The notes beneath the pieces were generated by a model, which was given only the letters and a program-made list of their open reading frames with translations, was not told the DNA's origin and ran no database searches. A stretch of 13,803 bases of DNA from NCBI GenBank assembly GCA_947447815.1, contig CANFLJ010000013.1:1-13803 (forward strand), in the 5' to 3' direction. Below, piece after piece: positions 1 through 8,683 of the stretch (the first letter of the stretch is position 1; the number at the start of each line of letters is the position of its first letter). This DNA is from Chitinophagaceae bacterium. GTDB taxonomy: Bacteria; Bacteroidota; Bacteroidia; Chitinophagales; Chitinophagaceae. A program made the translations under genes and the position numbers.

Positions 1-975
1 AATGGTTATCGTGTAGTAGCTACAAAGAAAAGACTGGAGGCATTGGAGCAACAGAGTAAGAAACAACTTAACTCGACCATTCAAAATACAATTGCTGTTG
101 TGATGCTTAAATACTATGATATTATCAGGCAGCAGAGTTATATGAAAACGCTGCAGCAAAGCATTGATTTATCCAGAAAGCAACTAGAAATAATTAGCTC
201 CAAAAAAGAAGTTGGTATGGCTAATAATGCTGACTTATTTCAGTCACAGATAGATTTGAATACCCGTTTACAAGACTATGCTTCTCAGGAGTTGATTGTA
301 AAACAAGCGAAGACGGATTTATTAACTGTGATGGCCATAAAAGCAGACAGTGTGATTAATATTAATGATTCCATATTGGTGGATGGTCATCTTTTGCTGG
401 CACCAGTTTTAGACTCTCTTCAACACAATCCTGACATAGAATCAATAGATAAACAAATATTTATTAATCAGCAGATAGAGAAAGAAACTGCGGCACAACG
501 CTATCCATCTTTAAGAGCCAATACAGGATCGAACTTTGGCCGTACGCAGTCTGATGCAGGGCAAATATTGCTAAATCAATCTTATGGTCCATTTTTAGGG
601 TTAAGTCTTTCAGTGCCAATATACAATGCAGGAATTACTAAGAGGCAGGAAAAAATGGCTATGATTAATACGACACTTTCTAAACTACAAAAACAAAATT
701 TGATTGATAAATATCAGTCGGATATTATTAAAACTTATCAGGCTTACACTACTAATATCAAACAATCACAAACCCAACATAGCAATTATTTATTATCGGC
801 GCAATTGGTTGATTTATCCTTACAAAGATTTAAACTATCTCAAGCTACCATTATTGAATTGAGAGAAGCGCAAAAGAGTTATGAAGATGCGGGCTATCGC
901 CTTGTAAATCTATTATATGCGGCTAAAATTGCAGAGATAGAATTGAAAAGAGTTAGTAATGGACTAGGCTTATAG
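1..975 (+). CDS. TolC-family outer-membrane efflux protein, 3' part only
   Basis: The frame is open from base 1 (N-G-Y-R-V-V-A-T-K-K-R), so the gene begins upstream; the TTG at 43 is not a plausible start. About 324 C-terminal residues are visible. They show the outer membrane efflux protein (OEP) pattern. A long Gln/Lys-rich helical hairpin covers roughly the first 115 residues, followed by a beta-strand segment with GPFLGLSLSVPIYNAG. A second helical hairpin ends in YRLVNLLYAAKIAEIELKR. Family knowledge: TolC-like trimers form the outer-membrane and periplasmic exit duct of RND or ABC efflux pumps, and the pump and adaptor genes usually lie next to them, here presumably upstream. The gene ends with TAG at 973, 56 bp before nhaA. 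I cannot say which substrates are exported. Family assignment is firm; the specific pump is unknown. Confidence 0.9.
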   Translation, partial: NGYRVVATKKRLEALEQQSKKQLNSTIQNTIAVVMLKYYDIIRQQSYMKTLQQSIDLSRKQLEIISSKKEVGMANNADLFQSQIDLNTRLQDYASQELIVKQAKTDLLTVMAIKADSVININDSILVDGHLLLAPVLDSLQHNPDIESIDKQIFINQQIEKETAAQRYPSLRANTGSNFGRTQSDAGQILLNQSYGPFLGLSLSVPIYNAGITKRQEKMAMINTTLSKLQKQNLIDKYQSDIIKTYQAYTTNIKQSQTQHSNYLLSAQLVDLSLQRFKLSQATIIELREAQKSYEDAGYRLVNLLYAAKIAEIELKRVSNGLGL

Positions 976-1031
976 TTTTCTGTAAATTCTGGTTTAATTT
1001 CTTTATTTTAGTTTCCTAAAGCAAAACCAGC

Positions 1032-2177
1032 ATGCGACTAACAGTTTACTTTAAAGATTTTTTTAGCAGCGAAAAAGCTGGCGGGCTGATTTTGTTGGTT
1101 TGCACTATTTTCTCTTTAATTACTACCAATTCTATTATACAATCAGGGTATCTTTCTATATGGCACTATTCGATAGCTGGCCACCCGCTGGAATATTGGA
1201 TAAATGATGGGTTTATGGCTATCTTTTTCCTGTTGATTGGTCTGGAGCTAGAACGTGAATTGTATGATGGAGAACTATCTACCATAAACAATGCTTTATT
1301 GCCGATACTGGCTGCACTGGGCGGAATGTTGGTGCCTGCAGCCATTCATGCTATGCTGAATAAAGGGACAATATACAGTTCTGGTGCCGGTATACCAATG
1401 GCAACAGATATTGCATTTGCACTGGGTATTCTTTCTTTACTTGGGAATAAGGTGCCTGCTTCTCTTAAAGTATTTCTAACTGCCCTTGCTGTAATTGATG
1501 ATCTGGGTGCTATAGGGGTAATAGCTGTGTTTTATACAGATACAATTGTCTGGATGAATTTAATAATAGCATTGGTCGTTTATATTCTATTGTTTATGCT
1601 GAATAAAAGAAAGGTATATACATTGTGGCCATACTTGACCGGTGGAATAATTATGTGGTACTGTATGCTTCATTCGGGTATACATGCAACCATTACAGGT
1701 GTATTGCTTGCTTTTGTAATTCCATTTGGCGATAGAACAAGAAAGTCGCCATCGTATAGATTGCAACATTTTTTACATAAGCCAGTAGCTTTTTTTATTA
1801 TCCCTGTTTTTGCATTAGCCAATACTGCAATTATCATCAATGGAAACTGGGTTTCCATTTTTCAGCATCATAATGAGTTGGGTATAATGGCAGGTTTGAT
1901 ACTAGGTAAACCTATCGGTATTTTATTGTTTAGTATGGTTGCTGTGTGGCTGGGGATATGCACGCTGCCAGCAGAAATAAAGTGGAAACATATACTAGGT
2001 GCGGGTATGCTGGGAGGAATAGGCTTTACCATGTCGATTTTTATTACTCTATTGGCGTTTAAACAGGAGGAAGCAATAATAGCCTCTAAACTTTCAATCC
2101 TGATAGCCTCTTTACTGTCGGGTATAATAGGGTGGGTGTGGCTTAAGTTTACGCTTAAGAAATCCACATTGAATTAA
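1032..2177 (+). CDS. nhaA: Na+/H+ antiporter NhaA
   Basis: The 381-residue polytopic inner-membrane protein is close to the usual NhaA length (about 390). It exchanges cytoplasmic Na+ (or Li+) for protons in pH and salt homeostasis. Diagnostic motifs are all present: FFLLIGLELERE near residues 65-75; ATDIAFALG with D126, matching E. coli D133; LAVIDDLGA with the ion-binding pair D156/D157, matching D163/D164; LGKPIGI with K293, matching K300; and GIGFTMSIFI near residue 330. About eleven to twelve hydrophobic segments can be counted. The ATG at 1032 is favoured because the N-terminus then reads into a short amphipathic stretch and the first membrane helix. The gene lies 56 bp after the TolC-like gene on the same strand, so co-transcription is possible, although the two functions have no obvious link. 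All ion-binding residues are intact, so it should be active. Confidence 0.97.
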   Translation: MRLTVYFKDFFSSEKAGGLILLVCTIFSLITTNSIIQSGYLSIWHYSIAGHPLEYWINDGFMAIFFLLIGLELERELYDGELSTINNALLPILAALGGMLVPAAIHAMLNKGTIYSSGAGIPMATDIAFALGILSLLGNKVPASLKVFLTALAVIDDLGAIGVIAVFYTDTIVWMNLIIALVVYILLFMLNKRKVYTLWPYLTGGIIMWYCMLHSGIHATITGVLLAFVIPFGDRTRKSPSYRLQHFLHKPVAFFIIPVFALANTAIIINGNWVSIFQHHNELGIMAGLILGKPIGILLFSMVAVWLGICTLPAEIKWKHILGAGMLGGIGFTMSIFITLLAFKQEEAIIASKLSILIASLLSGIIGWVWLKFTLKKSTLN

Positions 2178-2234
2178 TCCATCAAATCTTTTGGAGTATT
2201 TATATTCATTTGATTGTTCAATAGTCGTTCCATA

Positions 2235-2242
2235 TATGTTTG
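2235..2242 (+). promoter_or_regulatory. Bacteroidota -7 box (TATGTTTG) of the pcm gene
   Basis: TATGTTTG matches the Bacteroidota -7 consensus TAnnTTTG exactly. A TTG at 2214-2216 lies 18 bp upstream, which fits the TTG-N17/18-TAnnTTTG arrangement described for Flavobacterium. The ATG at 2248 is only five bases after the box, so the predicted start of transcription falls on or beside the start codon and the mRNA would be nearly leaderless. Confidence 0.5.
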
Positions 2243-2247
2243 CAATA

Positions 2248-2904
2248 ATGAAAAGGTTTGAGGATACATATACACATAAGGGAATGCGAAATCAGCTGAT
2301 AAAGCTGCTACGAGAGAAAGGGATTACAGATGAGAATGTACTGGAAGCCATGACGACTATTCCAAGACACTTTTTCTTAGATTCGGCTTTTGATAAAATA
2401 GCCTATGAGGACAGGGCATTTCCTATTGCTGCTGATCAGACTATTTCTCAACCATATACTGTAGCATATCAGACCCAGTTGCTGGAAATAAAGAAGGGAG
2501 ATAAGGTATTGGAAATAGGCACTGGAAGTGTGTATCAAACTACAATTCTGGCTGAAATGGGAGCCTGGGTGCATACTATTGAAAGACAAAAAAAATTGTT
2601 TGAAGAACAGAAAGGATATTATTTCAGGAGTAAATACCCTAACATAAAATTTTTCTTTGGAGATGGTTTTGAAGGATTGAAAACGTATGCTCCTTTTGAT
2701 AAAATAATCATTACAGCGGCGGCACCATTTATACCACCAAAACTAGTAGAGCAGCTGAAAACAGGAGGTTATATGGTTATTCCTGTAGATGAGGGTGATG
2801 CACAAAGAATGATGCGACTGACCAAGCAAGCTGATGGTAGTTATACTCAACAGATGTTTGATCAGTTTTCTTTTGTACCGATGCTTACAGGTAAGAATCA
2901 ATAA
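2248..2904 (+). CDS. pcm: Protein-L-isoaspartate O-methyltransferase
   Basis: This SAM-dependent methyltransferase (218 residues from the ATG at 2248) repairs isoaspartyl residues in aged cytosolic proteins. Evidence: the family start MKRFEDTYTHKGMRNQLI; TIPRHFF near residue 40; the substrate-site motif QTISQPYTVA at 64-73; and SAM-binding motif I, VLEIGTGSVYQ, at 87-97. Later strands include FFFGDGFEGL and KIIITAAAPFIP. The usual second glycine of motif I (GTGSGYQ) is V95 here. The open frame continues upstream to a TTG at 2191, but those 19 residues have no family similarity and would overlap the promoter box, so 2248 is preferred. The gene is convergent with the ABC-F gene, with only four bases between the stop codons. 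Assignment is firm. Confidence 0.95.
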   Translation: MKRFEDTYTHKGMRNQLIKLLREKGITDENVLEAMTTIPRHFFLDSAFDKIAYEDRAFPIAADQTISQPYTVAYQTQLLEIKKGDKVLEIGTGSVYQTTILAEMGAWVHTIERQKKLFEEQKGYYFRSKYPNIKFFFGDGFEGLKTYAPFDKIIITAAAPFIPPKLVEQLKTGGYMVIPVDEGDAQRMMRLTKQADGSYTQQMFDQFSFVPMLTGKNQ

Positions 2905-2908
2905 ATGA

Positions 2909-4777
2909 TTATTCACTTAGTTCTAACCACTTCATTTCCTTTTCTTCCTGAAGTTTGATTATTTCTGCTATTCTATTACTGATAGCAGTTATTTTATCGA
3001 AAGTGATATTTGGCTCGCACAAAGCTTCTTCTGCTTGCTTCTTTTCTTTTTCCAGATTAGCAATTTCGCGTTCTAAATTATCCAGTTGTTTCTTTTCTCT
3101 AAAGCCCATCTTCTTTTTGGCAGGAGCTTCTTCTGTTTGAACTGGTGCTGATTTCTTTTGTATTTCTTCAGCTTGTTTTTTCTCTTCTTCTTTTTGTATT
3201 AATCTATATTGAGTATAGTTTCCTGGGAAATCTTTTACTACACCATCTCCTTCAAAAACAAACAAGTGATCTACCAGTCTGTCCATAAAGTAACGATCAT
3301 GGCTTACTATCAGAATACAACCTGGATAGTCTGCCAGAAAGTTTTCAAGCACATTTAGAGTAGGAAGATCCAGATCATTGGTAGGTTCATCCAGAATAAG
3401 GAAGTTAGGATTTCTGAATAGTATAGTCAGCAACTGCAGTCTTTTCTTTTCTCCTCCACTTAGTGATTGAAGATAGGTATATTGCTTATCAGGCGTGAAA
3501 AGAAAAAGTTCCAGAAACTGAGAAGCACTTAGGCTACTACCATCGGCCAGTGGAAAATTTTCGGCAAAGGATTTCACGTATTCTATTACTCTGATATTAT
3601 CTTTTGTATCAAGACCCTTTTGAGCAAAATTTCCGAAAACAACAGTGTCGCCAATATTTACTTTCCCAGAATCTGCTTTTTCCAGATCTTGAATAATGTT
3701 TAGAAAAGTAGATTTACCTACGCCATTTTTTCCAATGATTCCAATTCTTTCGCCTTTGCTGAAAGTATAATCAAAGCCTTGTAAGATTTTGTTTTCTCCA
3801 TAGCTTTTGTATAATTTTTTAAGTTCCAGAATCTTACCACCAAGACGGCTCATTTTAACTTGTAATTGCAACTGAGCATCCTGGATCTTTTGTTTAGCTT
3901 TTTCTTCTACTTCATAAAAGTTGTCCTGACGACTTTTGGATTTAGTAGTTCTGGCTTTTGGTTGTTTACGCATCCATTCCAGTTCTTTTCTATAATCATT
4001 ACGAGCCTTATTGATACTGGATTGTTCGCTTTCTATACGAGCAGCTTTTTTCTCCAGAAAGTTTTCGTAATCTCCTCTATAAGTATATAAATTTTCTCTT
4101 TCCAGTTCCCATATTTCATCTGCTACTGCATCCAGAAAATAACGATCGTGGGTTACCAGTAACAAGGTGACATTTTCCTGATTTAAATAATGTTCCAACC
4201 ACTCTATCATTTGTACATCCAGGTGATTGGTAGGTTCATCCATCATTAAGAAAGAATGTTTTCTTTCAAAGCCAATATCAATTAATGTTTGAGCAAGAGC
4301 GATTCTTCTTCTTTGTCCACCGCTCAACATCTTCACAGGTTGTTGAAGATCATGAATGTTCAGTCTGGTAAGAATCTGTTTTACTTTGGCTTCAAAATTC
4401 CAAGCCTGCAATTCATCCATCAAGGTTAATGCATGAGTAATAGCCGGGCCATCGTTGCTTTCTACAGCAGCTTCATACAATTTGATTGCATTGATGATTG
4501 GATGTTCGGTATGAAAGATATTTTCCAGTACGGTCTTTTCTTCTTCAAAGTAATTGTCCTGCTCGAATAAAGCAACATTTACATCTTTATTAATCCATAC
4601 TTTACCATTATCGGGTGTGTCTTTTCCTGCAAGGATTTTTAATAAAGAAGATTTACCAACTCCATTTCTTGCTACTAAAGCTATTTTATCTCCTTCATTG
4701 ATATTAAAAGAGAGCTTATCAAACAGACCTGTAATACCGTAACTCTTGGAAATATTTTCAACTGAAACATAATGCAT
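2909..4777 (-). CDS. ABC-F family ATPase (Uup-like)
   Basis: This is a 622-residue cytosolic protein with two tandem ATP-binding cassettes and no membrane segments. Cassette 1: Walker A ARNGVGKSS at 36-44, signature LSGGQRRR at 151-158, Walker B FLMMDEPTNHLD at 176-187, and H-switch H210. Cassette 2: Walker A GKNGVGKST at 349-357, signature LSGGEKKR at 439-446, Walker B FLILDEPTNDLD at 459-470, and H493. The linker at about 235-310 is charged and helical, like the P-site-tRNA interaction motif of ABC-F proteins. The C-terminus (about 530-622) is a Lys/Glu-rich coiled coil, as in Uup. ABC-F proteins act on the ribosome as translation factors or, in some branches, antibiotic-protection factors; nothing in the sequence picks one. 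Both catalytic glutamates (E181, E464) are present. It lies 53 bp downstream of the LytTR gene but has its own promoter box. Confidence 0.93.
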   Translation of the reverse strand: MHYVSVENISKSYGITGLFDKLSFNINEGDKIALVARNGVGKSSLLKILAGKDTPDNGKVWINKDVNVALFEQDNYFEEEKTVLENIFHTEHPIINAIKLYEAAVESNDGPAITHALTLMDELQAWNFEAKVKQILTRLNIHDLQQPVKMLSGGQRRRIALAQTLIDIGFERKHSFLMMDEPTNHLDVQMIEWLEHYLNQENVTLLLVTHDRYFLDAVADEIWELERENLYTYRGDYENFLEKKAARIESEQSSINKARNDYRKELEWMRKQPKARTTKSKSRQDNFYEVEEKAKQKIQDAQLQLQVKMSRLGGKILELKKLYKSYGENKILQGFDYTFSKGERIGIIGKNGVGKSTFLNIIQDLEKADSGKVNIGDTVVFGNFAQKGLDTKDNIRVIEYVKSFAENFPLADGSSLSASQFLELFLFTPDKQYTYLQSLSGGEKKRLQLLTILFRNPNFLILDEPTNDLDLPTLNVLENFLADYPGCILIVSHDRYFMDRLVDHLFVFEGDGVVKDFPGNYTQYRLIQKEEEKKQAEEIQKKSAPVQTEEAPAKKKMGFREKKQLDNLEREIANLEKEKKQAEEALCEPNITFDKITAISNRIAEIIKLQEEKEMKWLELSE

Positions 4778-4781
4778 GCGG

Positions 4782-4789
4782 CAAATATA
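4782..4789 (-). promoter_or_regulatory. -7 box (TATATTTG) of the ABC-F gene
   Basis: On the minus strand TATATTTG matches TAnnTTTG exactly and ends four bases before the ATG at 4777, again predicting a leaderless or nearly leaderless mRNA. No TTG is found 17-19 bp upstream, so the call rests on the -7 box alone. Confidence 0.4.
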
Positions 4790-4830
4790 GTGACCTATGC
4801 CTCATTGCGGTTTTTTGAATATAGATCTAC

Positions 4831-5526
4831 TTACTTATTCAATACCTTCTGGAAGGATTGACGGTAGGTTTTGCCTATTGGAATTTCGAAACCTTTTATA
4901 TGTATAGAATCATTTTCTACCAGTTCGATTTGCTCCATATTAATTACATATGAACGATGAACCTGCAGAAAGGAATGGTGTTGTATTTTTTGTAGAAGCT
5001 CTTTCAAGGATAGATTTATCAAAATATTCTTTCCATTTTGTAAGAAAAGCTTAGCATAGTCGTTTACTGCTTCTACGTATAGCAATTCATTCAAATTTAC
5101 TTTAATATGGGTTATTCCAGATTTTACAAATAGAATTGGTGAGTCGTTTATTACTTCTTTTTTCTTTTTTGACTGATCTATACGATCCATACAAGTTTTG
5201 AATCTTGCAGGAGTGAAAGGTTTTTTAAGGAAATCGAATACTCCATTTTCAAAAGCTGAGAAAGCATAGCCTTCATCACCTGTTAAAACAATAACGGTTG
5301 GATTACCTGTAATAAAAGGAATAATATCAAAACCTTTCCCATCAGGTAATTCAATATCTAGAAAAATAATATCGACAGAATTCAATGAAAGAAACTCTAT
5401 TGCATCTTTTACATTAGTTGAGATTGATTCAATTGTAACGTTTTCAAAAAAAGATAAATTTCTTTCCAAAACCGCAGAAGAGAACTCATCATCTTCAACA
5501 ATTAATACAGAATATTTGGTAGACAT
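4831..5526 (-). CDS. LytTR-family response regulator
   Basis: This 231-residue DNA-binding response regulator has two domains. The receiver (about 5-118) has the acidic pocket E11/D12/D13, phosphoacceptor D57 in IIFLDIELPDGKG, T82 in VIVLTGDEG and K102 in FLKKPFTP, so it should be phosphorylatable. The C-terminal LytTR domain (about 131-231) shows ILFVKSGITHIKVNLNELLY, the VEAVNDYAKLF strand, SFLQVHRSYVINMEQIE and IPIGKTYRQSF, all typical of the family. LytTR proteins bind pairs of short direct repeats about two helical turns apart and usually activate transcription from just upstream of the promoter. The gene starts 11 bp after the hybrid kinase stop and is the last gene of the H-NOX operon. 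It is therefore the expected output of that pathway, and D57 is the likely final acceptor from kinase residue H990. Confidence 0.94.
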   Translation of the reverse strand: MSTKYSVLIVEDDEFSSAVLERNLSFFENVTIESISTNVKDAIEFLSLNSVDIIFLDIELPDGKGFDIIPFITGNPTVIVLTGDEGYAFSAFENGVFDFLKKPFTPARFKTCMDRIDQSKKKKEVINDSPILFVKSGITHIKVNLNELLYVEAVNDYAKLFLQNGKNILINLSLKELLQKIQHHSFLQVHRSYVINMEQIELVENDSIHIKGFEIPIGKTYRQSFQKVLNK

Positions 5527-5537
5527 ATAGAGTAAAT

Positions 5538-8500
5538 TTAATTGTATTCGCCTCTTAGAATATTGATTGTTTCATCTATTAAAGCTTCAAAGGAAAACAA
5601 ATCTGACATAATTTCATCAAAATTTATCTTATTTTTTGAATTTTCCTCCAATCTTTTTACTAAAACAGTACCTTCTTGTAATCCTAGTGCTCCGATTGAA
5701 GATACAAATTTGTGCGCATTTCTAGCTAGTGTGTCCCAATCTTTATTAGCAAATGCTACTTTCATATTATCCAACATTTCGGGAGAAGTTCTGATGAAAA
5801 TTTCTGCAAGTTTTTTAGCATATAGTTCATTACCACCACTCATTATTGTCAAACTCTCTATAACTTTTGGTTGCTTTGTAACATCAGAAGACTTCATGTT
5901 ATCTTTTTTAGTATTTTTCGATTGACCATTAATCATTCGGTCTATAACAGTAAATAGGTTTTCTTCATTATAGGGCTTTATCAAGTAATCGTTCATGCCA
6001 CTTTTATTGTATCGTACTTGAATACCTTTAATAGAATTTGCAGTTACAGCTATGATGGGGATTGTTGCTTTTTCTTTAATTTTTCTGATAGCCTCAGTTG
6101 CTTCAAATCCGTTCATTTCTGGCATTTGTATATCCATCAGAACCAGATCGTAATCATTATTTCTAACAGCTTCTACGGCTTTTTTACCATTATCTACAAT
6201 TGTTACATCACAATTCCAGTTTTCTAAAATATTGCGAACTACATATTGGTTTATTTCTACATCTTCAGCAACCAGAATTCGTTTTCCTTTTATGGATCTG
6301 TGGTCGGCTGTAGGAGCATCTTTCAGTCTTTTAAGTTTAGAGATTGCATAAGGGATCTTAACTATGAAACTAGTGCCTTTATTTTCAATACTATTTACTA
6401 AAATTGTACCATTAAGAATTTCTACTAAATTTTTACAGATGGATAATCCAAGACCCGTACCTCCATACTTTCTACTTATTTCAGCTTTTGCCTGAACGTA
6501 TGGGTTGAAGATATTGTCGAGCTGATGTTTTTGAATGCCAATTCCAGTATCTGTTACTATCAATTCAATATTCATTTTATTACCAAACACTTCTTTAATA
6601 TGTGTGGTAATAGTTATACCCCCAACTTCTGTGAATTTAATTGCATTCCCTATGAGGTTGAAAACAATTTGGTTAAGCCTGTATGGGTCACCCTCCACTA
6701 ATAAATCCTTTGGTAGGTGATTGTCGAAATGAATATATAAATCTTTGTCTTCAGCCTTGTACCGGAAAGTTTCTATTGCGTATTTTAGCTTCTGACCAAT
6801 ATTGAAAGGTATTGATTCTAATTCTATTTTACCAGCAATCATTTTTTCAAAGTCCAATACGTCATTTACAATAACTAATAAATTATTAGAAGACTCTTTA
6901 ATTAGATTGGCATATTCTTTTTGCTTACTGGTTAAAGGAGTTTTAGATAATAATTCTGTTATTCCCATTATGCCATTCATTGGAGTTCTTATTTCATGAC
7001 TCATATTGGCAAGGAAAGTTTCTTTTGCTTTTGCAGCCTCTTCTGTCTCTTTTTTAGCTAGTTCCAGTTGTTTTTCTATTTCTATTCTATCTGTAATGTT
7101 CAGTCCATAACCAATTACTAATTCTACTTCATTGTCTTCATTTAGTACTGGATACATATTTCTCAAATGGTATTCCGTTTTACCTTCAGCATTAATTAAT
7201 TCTTCTAGAAACCGTTCTAGTTTTTTGGAAGCTAATGCTTTGTTGAATAATTCTTGTCTTTTATTAGCTACTTTTAAAGGTTTATTTCTATACCTGAAAT
7301 ACTCCTCATCATTTTTACCAATAATCCATTCTCTTAAAATCGGGTCTTTAATGGCTACAGGATTTAAAAATAAGTAACGTTGTTCTTTGCTGAGTACAGC
7401 AATGTCTGCAGGTATATTATTTAAAATGCTCTCGTAAAATACTTTCTGGTTATTAAGGGCAGATTCTACTTCCTTAAGACTGGTAATGTCTGTATGCGTT
7501 CCGATGATTTTTATAGGTGTATTATCGTTGTTTTTTTCAAATACAACACCTCTGTCTAATATCCATTTTACTTTCCCATTTTTCAGTACAATTCTATATT
7601 CAATAGAATGGTGATTTATCTCACAATTTTTATATTTATGATCTAATTCATCCATCTTGCTTTTATCATCTGGGTGTAAATAATCCAACCAGTTTTGATT
7701 TTCTGTCTCATAATTTTCTGCAGGGTTAAAGGTAGAGTCTGTTTGAGAGAATTCTGTTTTTTGAGTTCTGTAATCATAAACCCATACATTGTCACCAATT
7801 TTTTCTAATGCAACTTTAAATCGGTCTTCATACTCTTTAAGTTGAATAGAAGCCTCTTTCTCTTTTGTAATATCTTCTTCTATTGCAAAGAAACCTGTAT
7901 GAACTCCTCTGTAATTATATAGTGGTTGTCCATTTATTCTGATCCAGTAAGAGTATCCTTTTTTATGGTAATTAATTATCTCGCAAACAAATGGTTGTTT
8001 AGCTTTTATTTGATTAGACAGGTAATTAATGGATTCTTCTGAAGTGCCAGGCCCCTGTAAAAAACTACCTGGTGTTTTATGAATTACTTCATTTAATGAA
8101 TAACCTGATATTTTTACAAAGCCTTTATTAATCCATTCAATTTTACCAAATCGGTCAGTTATAACTACTCCATTTACTGTTTCTTCAGCAATTAGAGATA
8201 GTCTTTGTAAATCGCTTTTTTGTTTTTTTACCGTTTCTAAAAGTTCTTTTACTTCTTCTGTTACAATTTCTTGTGTTTTTAATACATGCAAGACATCAAT
8301 TAAGGAATCATGAATTGCGAAGTCGTTAAGTTTTATGTCAAATTCCTTCACATGATCCATAGAGGAAAACCAAGGAGTAACTAATAACAATAAAGATTCG
8401 CTTTCTTCAAGGTATTCTATTTGCCCTCTAAGGGACAACTGTTTATTTTCATCATATTCAATAATAATTAATTGATTACTGATTTCCTGGAGTGTTGAAA

Positions 8501-8681
8501 ACGTAATCTCTTGTAAGGCAGGTCTTTTGAAAGAAAAAAGTTTGGACAATGGAGTGCCTTTTACCATTGGTAATATCTTGGCAATCGATCTGCCAAACCC
8601 CTGTATAATTAAGTTTTGGTCTACTAAAACATAAAAGGGGAATAATCTATTAAACTGGTCATCTTTAAATTTGATTTCCAT
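5538..8681 (-). CDS. HNOBA-PAS hybrid sensor histidine kinase (HnoK-like), with REC and Hpt
   Basis: This 1047-residue cytosolic kinase has no membrane segment or signal peptide. Domains in order: HNOBA (haem-NO-binding-associated), about 8-135, recognised from FNRLFPFYVLVD, IIQGFGRSIAKILP, LRGQIEYLEESESLLLLVTPWF and LNDFAIHDSLIDVLHVLKTQE; coiled coil, about 136-160; PAS at about 160-272, 285-402 and 410-532; HisKA with FLANMSHEIRTPMNGIMG and phosphoacceptor H562; HATPase with N675/N679, DTGIGI at 711-716 and GTGLGLSI at 741-748; REC at about 800-915 with D850 and K902; Hpt at about 940-1045 with H990 in ARNAHKFVSSIGALG. All catalytic residues are intact. HNOBA is the partner domain of H-NOX in soluble guanylate cyclase, and the H-NOX gene ends two bases before this ATG. 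Inference: ligand-bound H-NOX controls this kinase through HNOBA and the coiled coil, and phosphate passes H562 to D850 to H990 to the LytTR regulator. Confidence 0.95.
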   Translation of the reverse strand: MEIKFKDDQFNRLFPFYVLVDQNLIIQGFGRSIAKILPMVKGTPLSKLFSFKRPALQEITFSTLQEISNQLIIIEYDENKQLSLRGQIEYLEESESLLLLVTPWFSSMDHVKEFDIKLNDFAIHDSLIDVLHVLKTQEIVTEEVKELLETVKKQKSDLQRLSLIAEETVNGVVITDRFGKIEWINKGFVKISGYSLNEVIHKTPGSFLQGPGTSEESINYLSNQIKAKQPFVCEIINYHKKGYSYWIRINGQPLYNYRGVHTGFFAIEEDITKEKEASIQLKEYEDRFKVALEKIGDNVWVYDYRTQKTEFSQTDSTFNPAENYETENQNWLDYLHPDDKSKMDELDHKYKNCEINHHSIEYRIVLKNGKVKWILDRGVVFEKNNDNTPIKIIGTHTDITSLKEVESALNNQKVFYESILNNIPADIAVLSKEQRYLFLNPVAIKDPILREWIIGKNDEEYFRYRNKPLKVANKRQELFNKALASKKLERFLEELINAEGKTEYHLRNMYPVLNEDNEVELVIGYGLNITDRIEIEKQLELAKKETEEAAKAKETFLANMSHEIRTPMNGIMGITELLSKTPLTSKQKEYANLIKESSNNLLVIVNDVLDFEKMIAGKIELESIPFNIGQKLKYAIETFRYKAEDKDLYIHFDNHLPKDLLVEGDPYRLNQIVFNLIGNAIKFTEVGGITITTHIKEVFGNKMNIELIVTDTGIGIQKHQLDNIFNPYVQAKAEISRKYGGTGLGLSICKNLVEILNGTILVNSIENKGTSFIVKIPYAISKLKRLKDAPTADHRSIKGKRILVAEDVEINQYVVRNILENWNCDVTIVDNGKKAVEAVRNNDYDLVLMDIQMPEMNGFEATEAIRKIKEKATIPIIAVTANSIKGIQVRYNKSGMNDYLIKPYNEENLFTVIDRMINGQSKNTKKDNMKSSDVTKQPKVIESLTIMSGGNELYAKKLAEIFIRTSPEMLDNMKVAFANKDWDTLARNAHKFVSSIGALGLQEGTVLVKRLEENSKNKINFDEIMSDLFSFEALIDETINILRGEYN

Positions 8682-8683
8682 AA

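Noticed and set aside
43..975. TTG at 43 as the true start of a short efflux protein
   Set aside because: The same frame is open to base 1 with family-like sequence, so the gene is cut by the window edge.
1868..2167. 99-codon antisense open frame within nhaA
   Set aside because: It lies wholly inside a well-supported gene and has no recognisable domain or promoter.
2191..2247. TTG start at 2191 extending the methyltransferase by 19 residues
   Set aside because: The extra residues have no family similarity and cover the exact TATGTTTG promoter box; the ATG at 2248 begins the conserved part.
5542..5925. 127-codon antisense open frame within the hybrid kinase Hpt region
   Set aside because: It mirrors a confident coding region; the product shows no domain features.
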